Part shown: one piece after another, positions 1 to 11,741 of the stretch
How positions within the stretch are numbered: position 1 is the first letter of the stretch
How the letters are laid out: each line of letters starts with the position of its first letter
Made by a program: the position numbers and the translations under genes
The notes under the pieces: model-generated
Database searches by the model: none
Seen by the model: the letters and a program-made list of their open reading frames with translations, nothing else
Told to the model about the DNA's origin: nothing
Source of the DNA: Eretmocerus hayati
Lineage: Eukaryota; Arthropoda; Insecta; Hymenoptera; Aphelinidae
Direction of reading: 5' to 3'
NCBI GenBank assembly: GCA_029851415.1
Contig: CM056742.1
Location: forward strand, 12,317,736-12,381,735
Length of the DNA: 64,000 nucleotides

Positions 1-1264
1 TCTTGGTCAAGAGCTACGGAAGAAGTGCCCTCGGCTACATTTTCGGGTCTTATATATAGGCCCAGTGCTTATGGTAATATGTGCTTGGTTCTGCTTCCGC
101 GCGCGCTTCTTAAATTCATAACATTGAGTTTCCTATTGAGAACTAATTATCCGCGTGCACACGCGATTTCCCGATGGATTATAAATCTAAAGCAATTATT
201 GCTCAGCCAAGTCGAAGATCATCGTTTTAACTATAGATTGCTCGTCATCCGAATTGAGAAATTGTGCGAAATCACCGAGATATCGCATGTGCACGGGAAC
301 CCATTAATTCAGCCTATTCCGCCCGTGTTAAAGTGCTCGACGATTCGTCGTCGTGCACTTTCTTGGAAGCGCTCGTCCCTGAGCGAGTATTTCCCATGTA
401 TATATGTCACAAGAGATGCATCTTCCAAATGTGAAGTAGAATTCCGTAGAACAGTTTCAAGAGCTATAAATAAATATTATGAAAAAATCCCGTAGGAAAT
501 CGACTAGAACCTTCAATGCCTCCAGAGCCCCACATTGTTCGAGTTTTCATTTCCCAGGGCTTTGAACACATAACAAATTTTTCTTGCAAATGATATTGCC
601 CTTCGTATGGGTGAGTCAGTGTTCTCCCTGGATTATTCATTCTTCTTGAATAATACAAGACCATCACATTCTTGGCATGTATTTAACCCATTCACTAACA
701 ATGTCCAATATAATGGGCAAAATTTTTTCTAGCTATTTTCAATAATTGGCGATTATTCCTTTCAGACTCATCAGACAAATCTGAAAAGATTCTCGCAGGT
801 ACCTGGTTATGCAAAAAATTGCTCGAATCATTGGCCGAGGCCAAATACTTTGTTGCGTGGGAGAAGAAAAAATAAGAATCTAAACATTTTAAAGATTCGG
901 ATTTTGCCGTTTTTTGTTGTATTTCCACCAGAATAACATGATCTGGACGTCAGAAGTACATTTCCAAGTCTCTAGAGCTCCCGGTAGTGAATGAGTTAAT
1001 TCTTAAAATGCCATCGAAGAACACGCGGTCGTTCCAAACTCAGCGCAGAAACTGCGTGAGTCGTACGAAGGGTCATTTTTCATCCGGGCTCGAATCAGAA
1101 AATTGGCGTCTAGTCCCACTGGTACCAAAAAATAGTATATATGCACCTCGCTCGTCGAGCCGTGTTGCGACACGGGGAATATTTTCCCCTCGTTATCACT
1201 ATTCCTGTGCCCCAAAACAGCTTAACCTCGCATCGGTGGATAATGTACTATTCGCGCTTTGTTG
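1..1264. other. No gene recognised
   Basis: AT-rich DNA with short open frames on both strands. None has a recognisable domain, a convincing codon pattern or paired splice sites. I see no RNA gene or repeat in this stretch. Confidence 0.5.
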
Positions 1265-1354
1265 ATGAGGTTCCCCGCTTCCGGACGATTATTTCGACTT
1301 TCGCCTGCGGCTCGGGCCGAAAACCAATCGCTCAAAAGCGAGCTACAACCTCAT
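1265..1354 (+). repeat. 90-bp short element, copy 1
   Basis: This 90-bp unit starts ATGAGGTT and ends AACCTCAT, an 8-bp terminal inverted repeat. It carries a GC-rich core, TCGCCTGCGGCTCGGGCC, against an AT-rich background. A second copy of exactly the same length lies at 20112-20201, and a diverged copy with the same core in reverse orientation lies at 22942-23057. The open frames crossing copies 1 and 2 give similar peptides only because the DNA is repeated. It is probably a very small non-autonomous element. The family is not recognised. Confidence 0.7.
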
Positions 1355-3420
1355 AAACTTGCTGCAAAACACACACTGGTATCCATGACCAAAAAGTTAC
1401 CATTTCTTACAATGGATCCTGTAGGATTTCATCGCGGGAATCTCCACCTCATCAAGGACTACCTCACAAAAATCTAGCGTTGTTCACAGAATAATTCCCA
1501 CTCGGGAACAGCATCATCCAGGATTGTTTTGACCGAGTTATCAAAATCAGCGTATTGCAGTTCCAGACGAAGTAATTGTATGATTTCTCTAAACTCATTC
1601 TAACAAAAAAGGGATCAAAAATTACAACGAGACCTTTTACAAACAAAATACGCTACAAAATTGCGTCACATTTTGTGCCAGTCTGAAGGAGTGATATGGA
1701 TTTCTTGATGGTTTCGAGTATGCTTGGCACCATTCCACGTAAATTTTTGTACAATATTTTGTGTGACTGTAGCTTGAGGATTTAGTTGAGATAGCTCCGT
1801 ATTTTTGAATTAAAGAAAATGTTATTTATATGTGTGCAAGGTGATCTCAATCAGATTGAAATAGCCTGAATGAAAAATGAAAATTATTACCGCGAGAACA
1901 ATAACAAAAAATACCTTCTCCTAAAGATCTCGATTCTACGAACTTTCATTGTGCGTGGGCATGCAGAAGTATTGGTCACATTCCGACTAATACCTGGTTA
2001 CATATTTGCAGAAGTTACAGATAAAATCGAACCATTTCTAAAAGATGAAAATTGCTATCAAAATGGGTTTTCTTTAGCTCGATTGATCAAAAAACGATAA
2101 AAATTTTTACGGAATAGAGATTGGTAACAGATATTATTCTATACCACGATTTGATCAAATTACAATGAGAATATCAGAAATTGTCATTTAGAAAGTTGTT
2201 GGAATACTTTTTTAAACAAGAATCACTTTCAGGTGCAGTTGAGCAATTTTACAAGATAAATCTAGACACAGCCTAATTTTCTTTGAGCCGATTAACCGGA
2301 CAGCGAATAGAAAAACAGCCTAAACAATAATCCAACATTTCCTTCTAGATCAGTCAATCAAAAGATTACATTGGATCTACCCCAAAGGGATAGTTGTCAT
2401 ATGCTTTTCATTATGAATCTTGAAATCAATAAACAGAAATAGATAAGTAAATTGCAAACAAAAATAAGAATATAAAATTATTTTCCAAAGCAGATACCTT
2501 GGTATTGTAAAAGAAGATTCAAGAAGTTCTGTGGCGTGTAATTTTTTCTCCGAGTCAAGATTGAAATTTTAAAATGGGCCAAGGATGTAACCCCGAACAA
2601 AATAGCTTTTGTTTACGGTACGTTGGAGATTATTGAAGTGGGGTAAAGTTATAAAGTAAACAGCTAGAGGTGTAGCATGTTAGGGACACTCATTCCATCC
2701 AATCCATTGGGTACCTACAAAGAAAAAAATATATATATTCATTAAGAGTATTCAGATTGTTTTCAATTCGTAACACATGATTGATTGATCTATTCCAAAC
2801 TCTCCAACTATGCCAAAAACCTATTCATGTACGTATTTGTTAATTCTCCAGAATCGGAACCCCAAAAGTGAAATTTGGTGAATCCCTTCACACAGTACCA
2901 TGTAAAAGCCACAGAATCCACAAATTCGCCGAACATTAATCATTTAGAGAATCTCTAAATACCAACGTATATGTCGATATCGAATTCATGATTATCAATA
3001 GCTCACAATCGCATTCATCTACTCCCACAAAAATTCCACCCATCAATACCTACGAATCAATCACACAACACGCACTAAGAGAATCTACATCGATAAGCCC
3101 TTTTGTGTAAGTAGTAACAGTCAGGCTATGATCAGACTGCAGCATCCCTTCTATAATCATTTTACCCGCGAAATTCAAATTATTCTCTAACCTCAATCGT
3201 TTACACGTGTACAATCCTACACTACGTCTACCCATACTATTTTACTGTATCACACACATAAAATACTTACACACATATGAAAACATACATAGTCATAGAT
3301 AGACACCTGGCGCGTGAATCAATGCATCACGCGGGCGTGGAAATTCCCTCCTCCCACCTCCCCTTCCACTTATAACACACATATATACAACAATCTACAA
3401 TACTTGTATGAGTGAGTAAG
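1355..3420. other. No gene recognised; flank upstream of candidate promoter
   Basis: AT-rich sequence with no supportable gene. Near its right end a small stem-loop (GCGTGA...TCACGC, about 3311-3331) occurs in a slightly more GC-rich stretch leading into the candidate promoter. Confidence 0.5.
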
Positions 3421-3426
3421 GTACTA

Positions 3427-3441
3427 GGCGCCCTCTAGTGT
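3427..3441 (-). promoter_or_regulatory. CTCF-like binding site
   Basis: On the minus strand this reads ACACTAGAGGGCGCC. It matches the conserved CTCF core (CCASYAGRKGGCGC) at nearly every position, including the invariant GGCGC. CTCF is conserved in insects, where it binds near promoters and domain boundaries. The site lies about 85-100 bp upstream of the candidate transcription start at 3525. The match is seen directly; binding is inferred. Confidence 0.5.
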
Positions 3442-3524
3442 TAAATTTCATAAATACTCTTACCGCGGGACTATTTGGCATCAAGCGCTGCTAGTAAGCT
3501 GAGGTGAGTCTCATGAGAAAATTC

Positions 3525-3557
3525 AGTCGTTTGCGTCGCGTTGCCCAAGACTGACGT
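3525..3557 (+). promoter_or_regulatory. TATA-less Inr + DPE core promoter
   Basis: The arthropod initiator TTCAGTC places the +1 adenine at 3525. Positions 3552-3557, exactly +28 to +33, read TGACGT, which satisfies the Drosophila DPE functional set DSWYVY. No TATA box sits about 30 bases upstream. The exact spacing and the splice donor downstream at 3958 support a true start site. Alternative starts nearby cannot be excluded. Confidence 0.5.
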
Positions 3558-3957
3558 GCGGGCTATTATTATTATTATTATTATAATAATACCGTCTATC
3601 TCATTCTCAGTCTTTCCCTGTTTTGTCTCCATTATTAATTATTATCTTTCATTCTGTTAAAAAATCGGTACATCCGCTATTTGTCCGGGACGCGATAATT
3701 AAAAAAAAAATTACGAGTGACAGTTGTTGTTATCAAATAATAGTGACATTCAGTGTTTGTTTCAACCATCACCATATATAGTATAATAAAATACATAAAA
3801 TTCTAAAACAATCGAATGGAGCAGATAATAAAATCCAGCTGACGTTAACAAAAAAATTAGTTTATCCAGTTTATCTTGATTTTTTGGAAAGTGATTGCTG
3901 CTGTCATCGAAACAGCTACAACCGTATCTTTGGAAGAAATTTTTAAAATCGAACCAG
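3525..3957 (+). other. Candidate non-coding exon 1 (5' UTR)
   Basis: This region runs from the Inr to a strong donor, CAG|GTGAGA, with GT at 3958-3959. It includes a TTA/ATA trinucleotide run (about 3564-3590) and a short upstream ORF at 3816-3842 (ATG plus seven sense codons, then TGA), which could dampen translation. There is no longer reading frame. I infer that it is the first exon of GDAP2, because GDAP2 exon 2 opens with a splice acceptor and therefore needs an upstream 5' UTR exon on this strand. That makes a 44.8-kb intron. It could instead belong to another transcript. Spliced cDNA would decide. Confidence 0.4.
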
Positions 3958-4195
3958 GTGAGAATTGAATTTTACAAAATAAAAAAAAGTGGTACATCCT
4001 AGGGAGTAGAAATTATATATTATATTATATTATTATTATTATTATTATACCTGCGATGATAGCTGATAGTAGAAAAGTTTTTGCAGTTGTCTAAAACTCA
4101 CCCAACTCGTGTGCATGCAGAAGCAATCGATGCCTCGCAGCGCTTGGTGGCCCCTCTCTCTCTTTCACTCTAAACTCGAGTATTACACTTTCTCT

Positions 4196-4228
4196 CGTCG
4201 TCGTCGTCGTCGTCGTCATCGTCGTTAT
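4196..4228. repeat. (CGT)n microsatellite
   Basis: A run of CGT triplets with one CAT interruption, about 240 bp into the putative first intron. A similar tract occurs at 11715-11741. The arginine- or serine-rich frames across these tracts are simple-repeat translations. Confidence 0.9.
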
Positions 4229-7200
4229 ACTCCGCGCAGCCAAATTATTATACACCCAATCTCCGGATTCACTCTTAAATTATTTGCCATTCACTTAATC
4301 TGGCCTCGAAAGACCAGTACAAAATACTGCATCTGAAAGAGATCGATTGGGCCAGGTATCTTTTACTTTTTTTTTTATTATTCCAGATCAGCTGAGCGCC
4401 ACGCTGCGAAAATATTGGCACACTATATAAACAGCGTGTAACACATTGAGATTTGTTACAATACAAGTGTGAGGAAATTTTGAATTTCCCGCCAATTTTT
4501 CAAAACGAGCTTTCGAAATTTTTAAATTGGGTTTTGGTAGGGTAGGATGTTGATGAAAGTGTACAATTCATTTTTTTTTGAGGCTGTTCTCGTAGCCGAT
4601 GTGCATGCATGCATGAATGCAGCTCAGCAGGCCGTCATCGAGCGCGAGTTTCTGCATCCGCGCATGTGTGCATCCGTTATAAATATATAGTTATAATAGA
4701 CATCTAAAGAGAGACTCGGAGCCTCGTGTATACTATCCGCAGCTGATTAATTCTCTTCTGTACACTTACTACAACATCATTTTACCTATTTTTATATCGA
4801 TCTTATGAACAAACAACAAATTGCAAGCTCGAACATCAACTTACAACTTTATCATTATCATCTCTATACCCTTATCATCCTATCCGATTATCCTAAATCG
4901 ATATTATTCAAATTATCCACCTGAAATATCATAAAAAAAAAGTAACCAATTATCCATACAAAAGTGAGCATCGAAAAAAAAAATTCGGATTTAGAAAGTA
5001 TCATGCGCCAAAAGCTCCGCAAGCATGTGACGTACACGATATATATTCGATGATTCTTGAGAACATGCTTCCAGTTCCAGCTGAGCAAGAGCCCGGGACT
5101 CATATCTATATAAATACAAAATATCAGATAGAAAAGCTGCGCACGCAGAAGCTGCATCTTCAACCGAAAAGCTCGTATCTCCCGCGCAATTTTACCCCTA
5201 CTCTTCATCCACAGCTTGAAAGCTTACCTCATCCTATATATATACCTTCTAGAATATATATATATAGCAAAAGGCCGAAGCTGGTAAAGCTCTGATGCGG
5301 GCTTCTTTGGATGCTGCTGCTACTGCTGCTGCATCAGACGCGCGGATCGAAGGATCAGCCACTCGATCGCCCGCCGCAGCCAAGTCTCGAAAGCTCTAAA
5401 GAGTAAAAAGAGGGGGATGAGAGGGGAAAAGGGGGGTAGTGAGCTTGCACGATTAATGAGAGACACGCGCCTCTTCTGCATCAGACTCCTTATAGCCTGT
5501 AAACGAGCGAGGCCGTTTGGTTGCCTGTTCGATTTTTGACTTTTTTTTTTTTAGAAGAGGTTATGTAGGTATGTACCTATTCTGTATGCGAAGTGTGGTT
5601 TTGAGGGGAAGGATTAATGGTTTTGAAGGGCTGTAAATTTGAAATTTGATTGTGAGATGGTTGGGAAAGAGATTTTGGTTGGATAAATTTTGAGATCCGG
5701 GTGGAGAAATTTTCATAGATGGTTTGCATTTCAATTCGAGGGTGGATATTACGATATTTGTTGGCAGTTTGTGGTTTGGAATTGGATTCAATTGAAGACA
5801 GAAGATTTTTCATGTCAGAAATATATTGGTGGATTATTCGCTAGAAATTTGGATGGTCTCATCTTAGTGTCATGATTCGGGAAGGTTCACTTCGAGATAG
5901 GATGTTTTTTCATCATTCAATGCCAGAAATATGGTTGTCATCGAATGTTAAAAATTTAATTTGAAAGTTTCTTATTGAATTTGACACCTGCTACTCAAGA
6001 AACAGTTGAAACAGACCAAAAGATGAATATATTTAGTCTTGAAAACGATGTGAAAGAAACAGATGATGCCTGTCTAGATAGAGAGACTTATTTTAGTGAT
6101 CACTTCTTCGAATCCAATTTTACGTTTCTCTTCGATGCATTATGATCTCATCTAGTGTCAATGATTCAAGTGGAACTTTATCTTTTTATTGACAAAAGTC
6201 TGTTTCATTATTGACTCATTCACTATTTTCTACATTATGATTGGCATCGACGACTTCCAATCATTTTGCGTTGATATTCTTCAAAAGATCCATGATAACA
6301 CACTGTTTCACAAACATCACAAATGCCCCTAGATTTTAATCTGAATTTCAGAAAAACAGATGGTATGTGTCTGATGGGTTCGAGTTGAAAATTGCACAAT
6401 TGAATCTTGTTTTTGTAACTTTATTGCATTAGTTCCCAATTTGGTGATATGCTATGTGTAGCAATAAATCACGATTGTTGACTCATTCATGATCTGAAGA
6501 ATAATTTGAAAAATTCTTTGGAAATCAATCACGTGTGTCTCAATAATTGATCCTATCAATAATCCAAAACACGTGCCGACTCGTCATCTTGAACTGCAAG
6601 AAGAATCTCTTTCTCCAGTCATTTTAAATATTTATTCTCAAAGATTCAGCAAAGTCCATCAACCGAAGACTCATCCCTATCAGCAAAAGATACGTTTGAT
6701 GATCAGAGAACCGACTTTATAAGCATGAATAAATATTGACCACATTTCGAGATGAAAACAGCACGCGAATCGCACGTGCACAAGATTAAAAAATGTGAAT
6801 ATTTAACAAGCGTATCGGTTATTCATACACAAAGCATTCACATAAAACAATGATCAGCAATCTTTTTGAGAATTTTTTTAGTTTTTCGTTTCATGCATAT
6901 CCTGCAATGTTAAACCATTCATGTTCCTTATACCAAGTATAGTACAATTGACGTTGCTCGCGTCATAGTTACATCACAATCATGCAAATTTTCAGCAAAT
7001 GACTCATCACAATTCCACAAAACAAAACTCCTACAAAAATCTCCCATTCAACATTTCATACCTCAAAAGCATCCCTCTGAACTTGATAATCAATTTTTAC
7101 GTGCAAATCGACGTAAATGACAAGAGATCATTCGGTACAAAAGAGTCAGCCAACATTTTCAAGACAAAAGGGAAAGAATTTTTCTTTCCTTTTTTGTCTT

Positions 7201-10200
7201 CTGGCTCCTGCGTATAGAGAAAGAGGTAGATGATAAATGTAGATAGTAACATATAGAAGTCGAAAGAACGAGAGGTACGAAAAATCTGCGGGCAGATATA
7301 AGAAGAGATGGTCCGGTTTCTCCGACAAGTTCTGAAGGAGTATAAGGCTGAAAAAGGCTGAAAGTCGTTGGCGGCAGCTAAGAGCTAGCGATGATCCAAA
7401 AGGCGGAAAAGACTGTGAGAACCGAGCGAGCGCCTCTTTTGATCCAGTTCATTTCTTGAGAAAACTGACCTTATATAGTAGGATTTCTTTGCTATCGGAT
7501 AGTCTGGGATTAGATCGGATCCTTTCGTCATTCGACTCGAATTCACTCGTACATCACTGTTCTTTTGTCGATTTGAGCTGGGAAATCAGTTGGCAGGACT
7601 TTGGGTCAATTTTTATGTCTTTAGAATTATTTTTCTTTTTCGAGTATTATTATCATTTGTAACTTATTCCGTTTAGTGTATCAAAGAAATCGGGTGTTAT
7701 GAAATTTATTCTACCTCTTTAAATAAATTTTTGACAAGATGTAATATCCTGAGTCCAAAAAATGTAAAGAAAGATTCAGGAAATTTACAAGATACTTCAC
7801 AAATAAGTTATGGGGAAGTAATATTTGGCGCTCAAATAGTATTTTGGGAATAATTTTTTCCCCAAATTTTTGAACACAATTTGACAAATTTACTGAGAAG
7901 TCAGTTTTTTGAAATTTTTGGTTGGTCATAATCTCGACCTTAATTCTCTGATTGATGCAACATTATGGAGATATAATATTCCTTGTACAATTATTCATAA
8001 CCTTGGCAAACTCAACAACCGAGAGGAATCGCCATTGAGAATATTCTTTGAGCAAATATAAGAACGAGGAATTGAATTGTGAAAAATTGTAGTCCTCACC
8101 GGTAGTGAAGCTCGTCGCAGTGAAATCGTTGAACCAGTAGATACTTTTCTCTAGTGGGCAAAAATAACTGAGAGGATATACGTCAAATTAGTTGTTTGAT
8201 AGCCCATTCTGGCCCCTCTCCTATTTTCTGGAGAAAAATCTTGAATTATTTTGAAAATTTTCATCCTCGCAGATCCAACAGTTACAAAATTTGTCAACAT
8301 TACCAAAAAATTAGTCTGAATATATGTTGTCTTTATGATCAATGGCCACTTATTTCGGTCTTGCGTTGTAATTCACTCACAAATAGGCAAGTGCCAATCT
8401 CCACTACGTATTAATTTGTAAAATTTAATCAATCTTTCGAGATTATGGAATTGGTTATTCATGAGCGTAGAGCGTTAATTTGAATATTCAATCTCTGGTC
8501 AGCAGAAGTCATCAACATTTTTGAACTGAACTAAAAATAGAAAACAATGATTAAATTAAAAATCAGTAAACAGGTCTTTCTCGTTTTGAGCATGAAAAAA
8601 ATTCTCTCTCTATACAATTTCGGTGAGTTCGAGTACCTATATAGTCTTAACTGCTGCTCTACACGAATCAGGATTTAGAACATGAAGATTTTAGTGTCAA
8701 AAAAAAATACTTCCGCAGTGATGAGTCTATAATGGCTGTACGTGGACAACACGTTCGTCAAGAAACATGACTTTGAGGATCTCTTTTTACCAGTATGATG
8801 CAATATATTCGTTGACACTATTACGTGGGCCTCGGTTACACGAAATATCATAGATCTTTTGTTCGGTCTATGATTCACCTTCACTTAAAGAAGCAAATCT
8901 GATTATTTTTCAACGTAGAATATCTTCAAGACCGATTGTCTTTTACATTATTTTCTCATCAAATTCATATTTTATAATGAATATCAGGAGCTTATTGGCT
9001 TGACATATGACGTATTTATTTATCAGTAACTGATAACAATGCGATTTATTTTTGAAGTAAAAGTCAGTTGTTAGGTTTCTGTGACAGATGCTGACAAATA
9101 CTTTCATTTACATTATGATGAACACTCTTTTGGATTTATGAAAACCGTTTGTGTGAACTTTGAAAGCTACGTATTGTATCCATACAACTGAAAAAATCCT
9201 AGTATAAAAGTAAAAAAAAAATAGAAATTAGTATCAGACCGATTCGATTATATGTATTTTTTCCATTAATTTTTTTCATCATAACTATGGCACCCAGTCG
9301 AATGCAAAAAAGAGGTGGTTAGTGAAAGCCAATTACAGGTAGAATTGCAATTCCAATAAGAATTACGAGCTTGAAATGAATCGAATAACGAGCAACAAAA
9401 TCCATCATCAATTGTCGAATTTCAGACTTGTATTTATGTACATTATTGCGAGTCTACAGTATTTTTGTTATCTTGAGCCCTCAGAACCTCACACGATACG
9501 CATTCAAATCTAAAAAAAAATCCAGTGTAAATCTCCCAAATTTATGCAATTTTCCTTATATTCACACCTGCAAATAAGACTAAATTCACAAAGAATAACA
9601 ACTCGACCAGCAAATTTCTACGTCAAATCTTCTTTTCATTTCACATTATTGTGCTCAAGTAATGCCTTTTTCATTTTTTTTGTAGCAAAGGTAGAATGAT
9701 TAAAGATAGCCTAATCTTATCAAGATTCGAAGAGATTTATCTTTATGCCATATATAGAGGGAGACCTCGGCGCGCATAGGTACAATAAACTGCTCGTCTT
9801 TTATTGACGGGACAACGCACGATTGACGCAACACATCATTTACAACATTGCGAGAATGAGTGAGAGATCGGTGAGCAATGTACGTTAAAAACCCGCTCAA
9901 TTACTCTAATGCAGATTTCATAATAATTCAAGTTGTTGAAACTGCTATTTAGAATCACCAAGTGTGAAAAATTACAGGAGAATAAGATGAAAAAAAAAAA
10001 AAAAATAGTGAGGAACAAAAAAAATACTTTTTAAATTCTCTGCGCTGAAGCGAAAATGAGAGATACTCAAATATCGTCAAATAGATATAATAGAAGAGCT
10101 TCCTGCTATTTAGAGGCTGTCGTTATTGCAGCTAGCGAAATTCCACCTTGTTGAGCAAATAGAATTTGCTCGTATAATATATTCTTTCACTTGCAGGAAT

Positions 10201-11714
10201 ACCTCAAGGTCGATAGCTTTACTTATAATATAGTTTCTCACATTTCATAACAACACACTGAGAATTTTCTAGTGTGAAATACCTGTGTATTCATTTTAAT
10301 TAATTTTTTTTATACTTCACTAAGGAAGGAAAATATTGAGCTCTGATGATACTGGCACTAGAATTCAAAAATTTTGTGATTTCGAGAAAATAGTATGTCT
10401 CAAAATTTAGAAATAGGTACCGTTTCTAGATATGTTGTAAGAACTGAAAATCAGTTGAAAGTTTTTGTTTTCAATTTTTCTTTCGTAACATCCAACTATG
10501 TGATTTTTGTTGGTGGTCAATGTGGCATCAGTTGAATCATTATGAAACCATCGCCTGAGTATTCTAAAAGTCATGAAAATGCTTAGTTTCGGCCCGTTAA
10601 CGACCAGAAATGATAAAATTAAGAAATTCAAGGTATTTATTGTCAATGGTATCCTTTAACAAAATAAAAGAGTAAAAAATGGTAACCATTCAACTTTTGA
10701 CGTAAACGTTGACACCGAATGATTAAAATTTGAATGAGATTTCAGTAAATGCACATCTGAAACTTCGAAATCACATCCATCTCACTAAATATGAAGAATT
10801 TTCATTATTTTGATGGATGGGAAGCGCGAAATCAATTTCGAGTGGAAAAGTCACTTGGTCGGACGATTTGACTTTGAAAAATTTCTTTTCAATAGTGTTA
10901 ATGAAACAGGATACATTTCAATACTCAAAATTCCTCCAAAATAGTTGAAGAACCATCATAATTCAAAAGAGGAACACTCCGTGACAAGAGAAATATTTTC
11001 ATGACAATCAAATTTGTCGAAAACCAACAAATCTACATCAAACAAATTTATGCTAATTACATTACATGACTAAAGAAAGAACTACGCATTTCCATTGAAA
11101 AGATTCAAACACAAAAGCCAAACATAGAACTACAGCCCAGACACAATGAAAATGAGCTAATTGCAAAGGCAAACAGAGCAAACTCATTACCAGCTTAATT
11201 TAACCTTCTCTAACGAAATCATTACACACGTAAAGTCACAAGATCCATCGACGAAGAAAATCAAGAATTTTTTAAGCGCACATCAGTGTAAAGTTTGCCT
11301 GTATTGGCTAATGAAGCAAGTACCGTGAATAATCTCAAAAGGCTTGCGCAAGCTTATCAGCCGGGTAAATTGCTTACAAAACGAGATAGAGAGTAAAACT
11401 CGTAAGATGCAGGCATTATAGGTTATAACGAGCTTTGCAAGGCTTGCAAAAAGAATTTCTCATTTCAGAACTGAAATACCTTCTTAAAAATTTATATTTC
11501 TTCCACCTATTATTTCTAAACTTTTATCAATAATACCAATGCCTCATCATCATCATAATGATTACGAAAATTTTGATCTACACGGAATTATACCTGTATA
11601 TTGTAGATTAATATTATCTAGACAATACAGATGAGATAATGAAATCTAAACAAGCGCATAACGACTCATCGTTCGGTATACGCTCATTTTCATTTTCATC
11701 CTCAAACCGTCTTT

Positions 11715-11741
11715 GTCGTCGTCATCGTCGTCGTCGTCGTC
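11715..11741. repeat. (CGT)n microsatellite
   Basis: A triplet CGT run with one CAT interruption, like the tract at 4196-4228. No coding context is visible. Confidence 0.9.
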
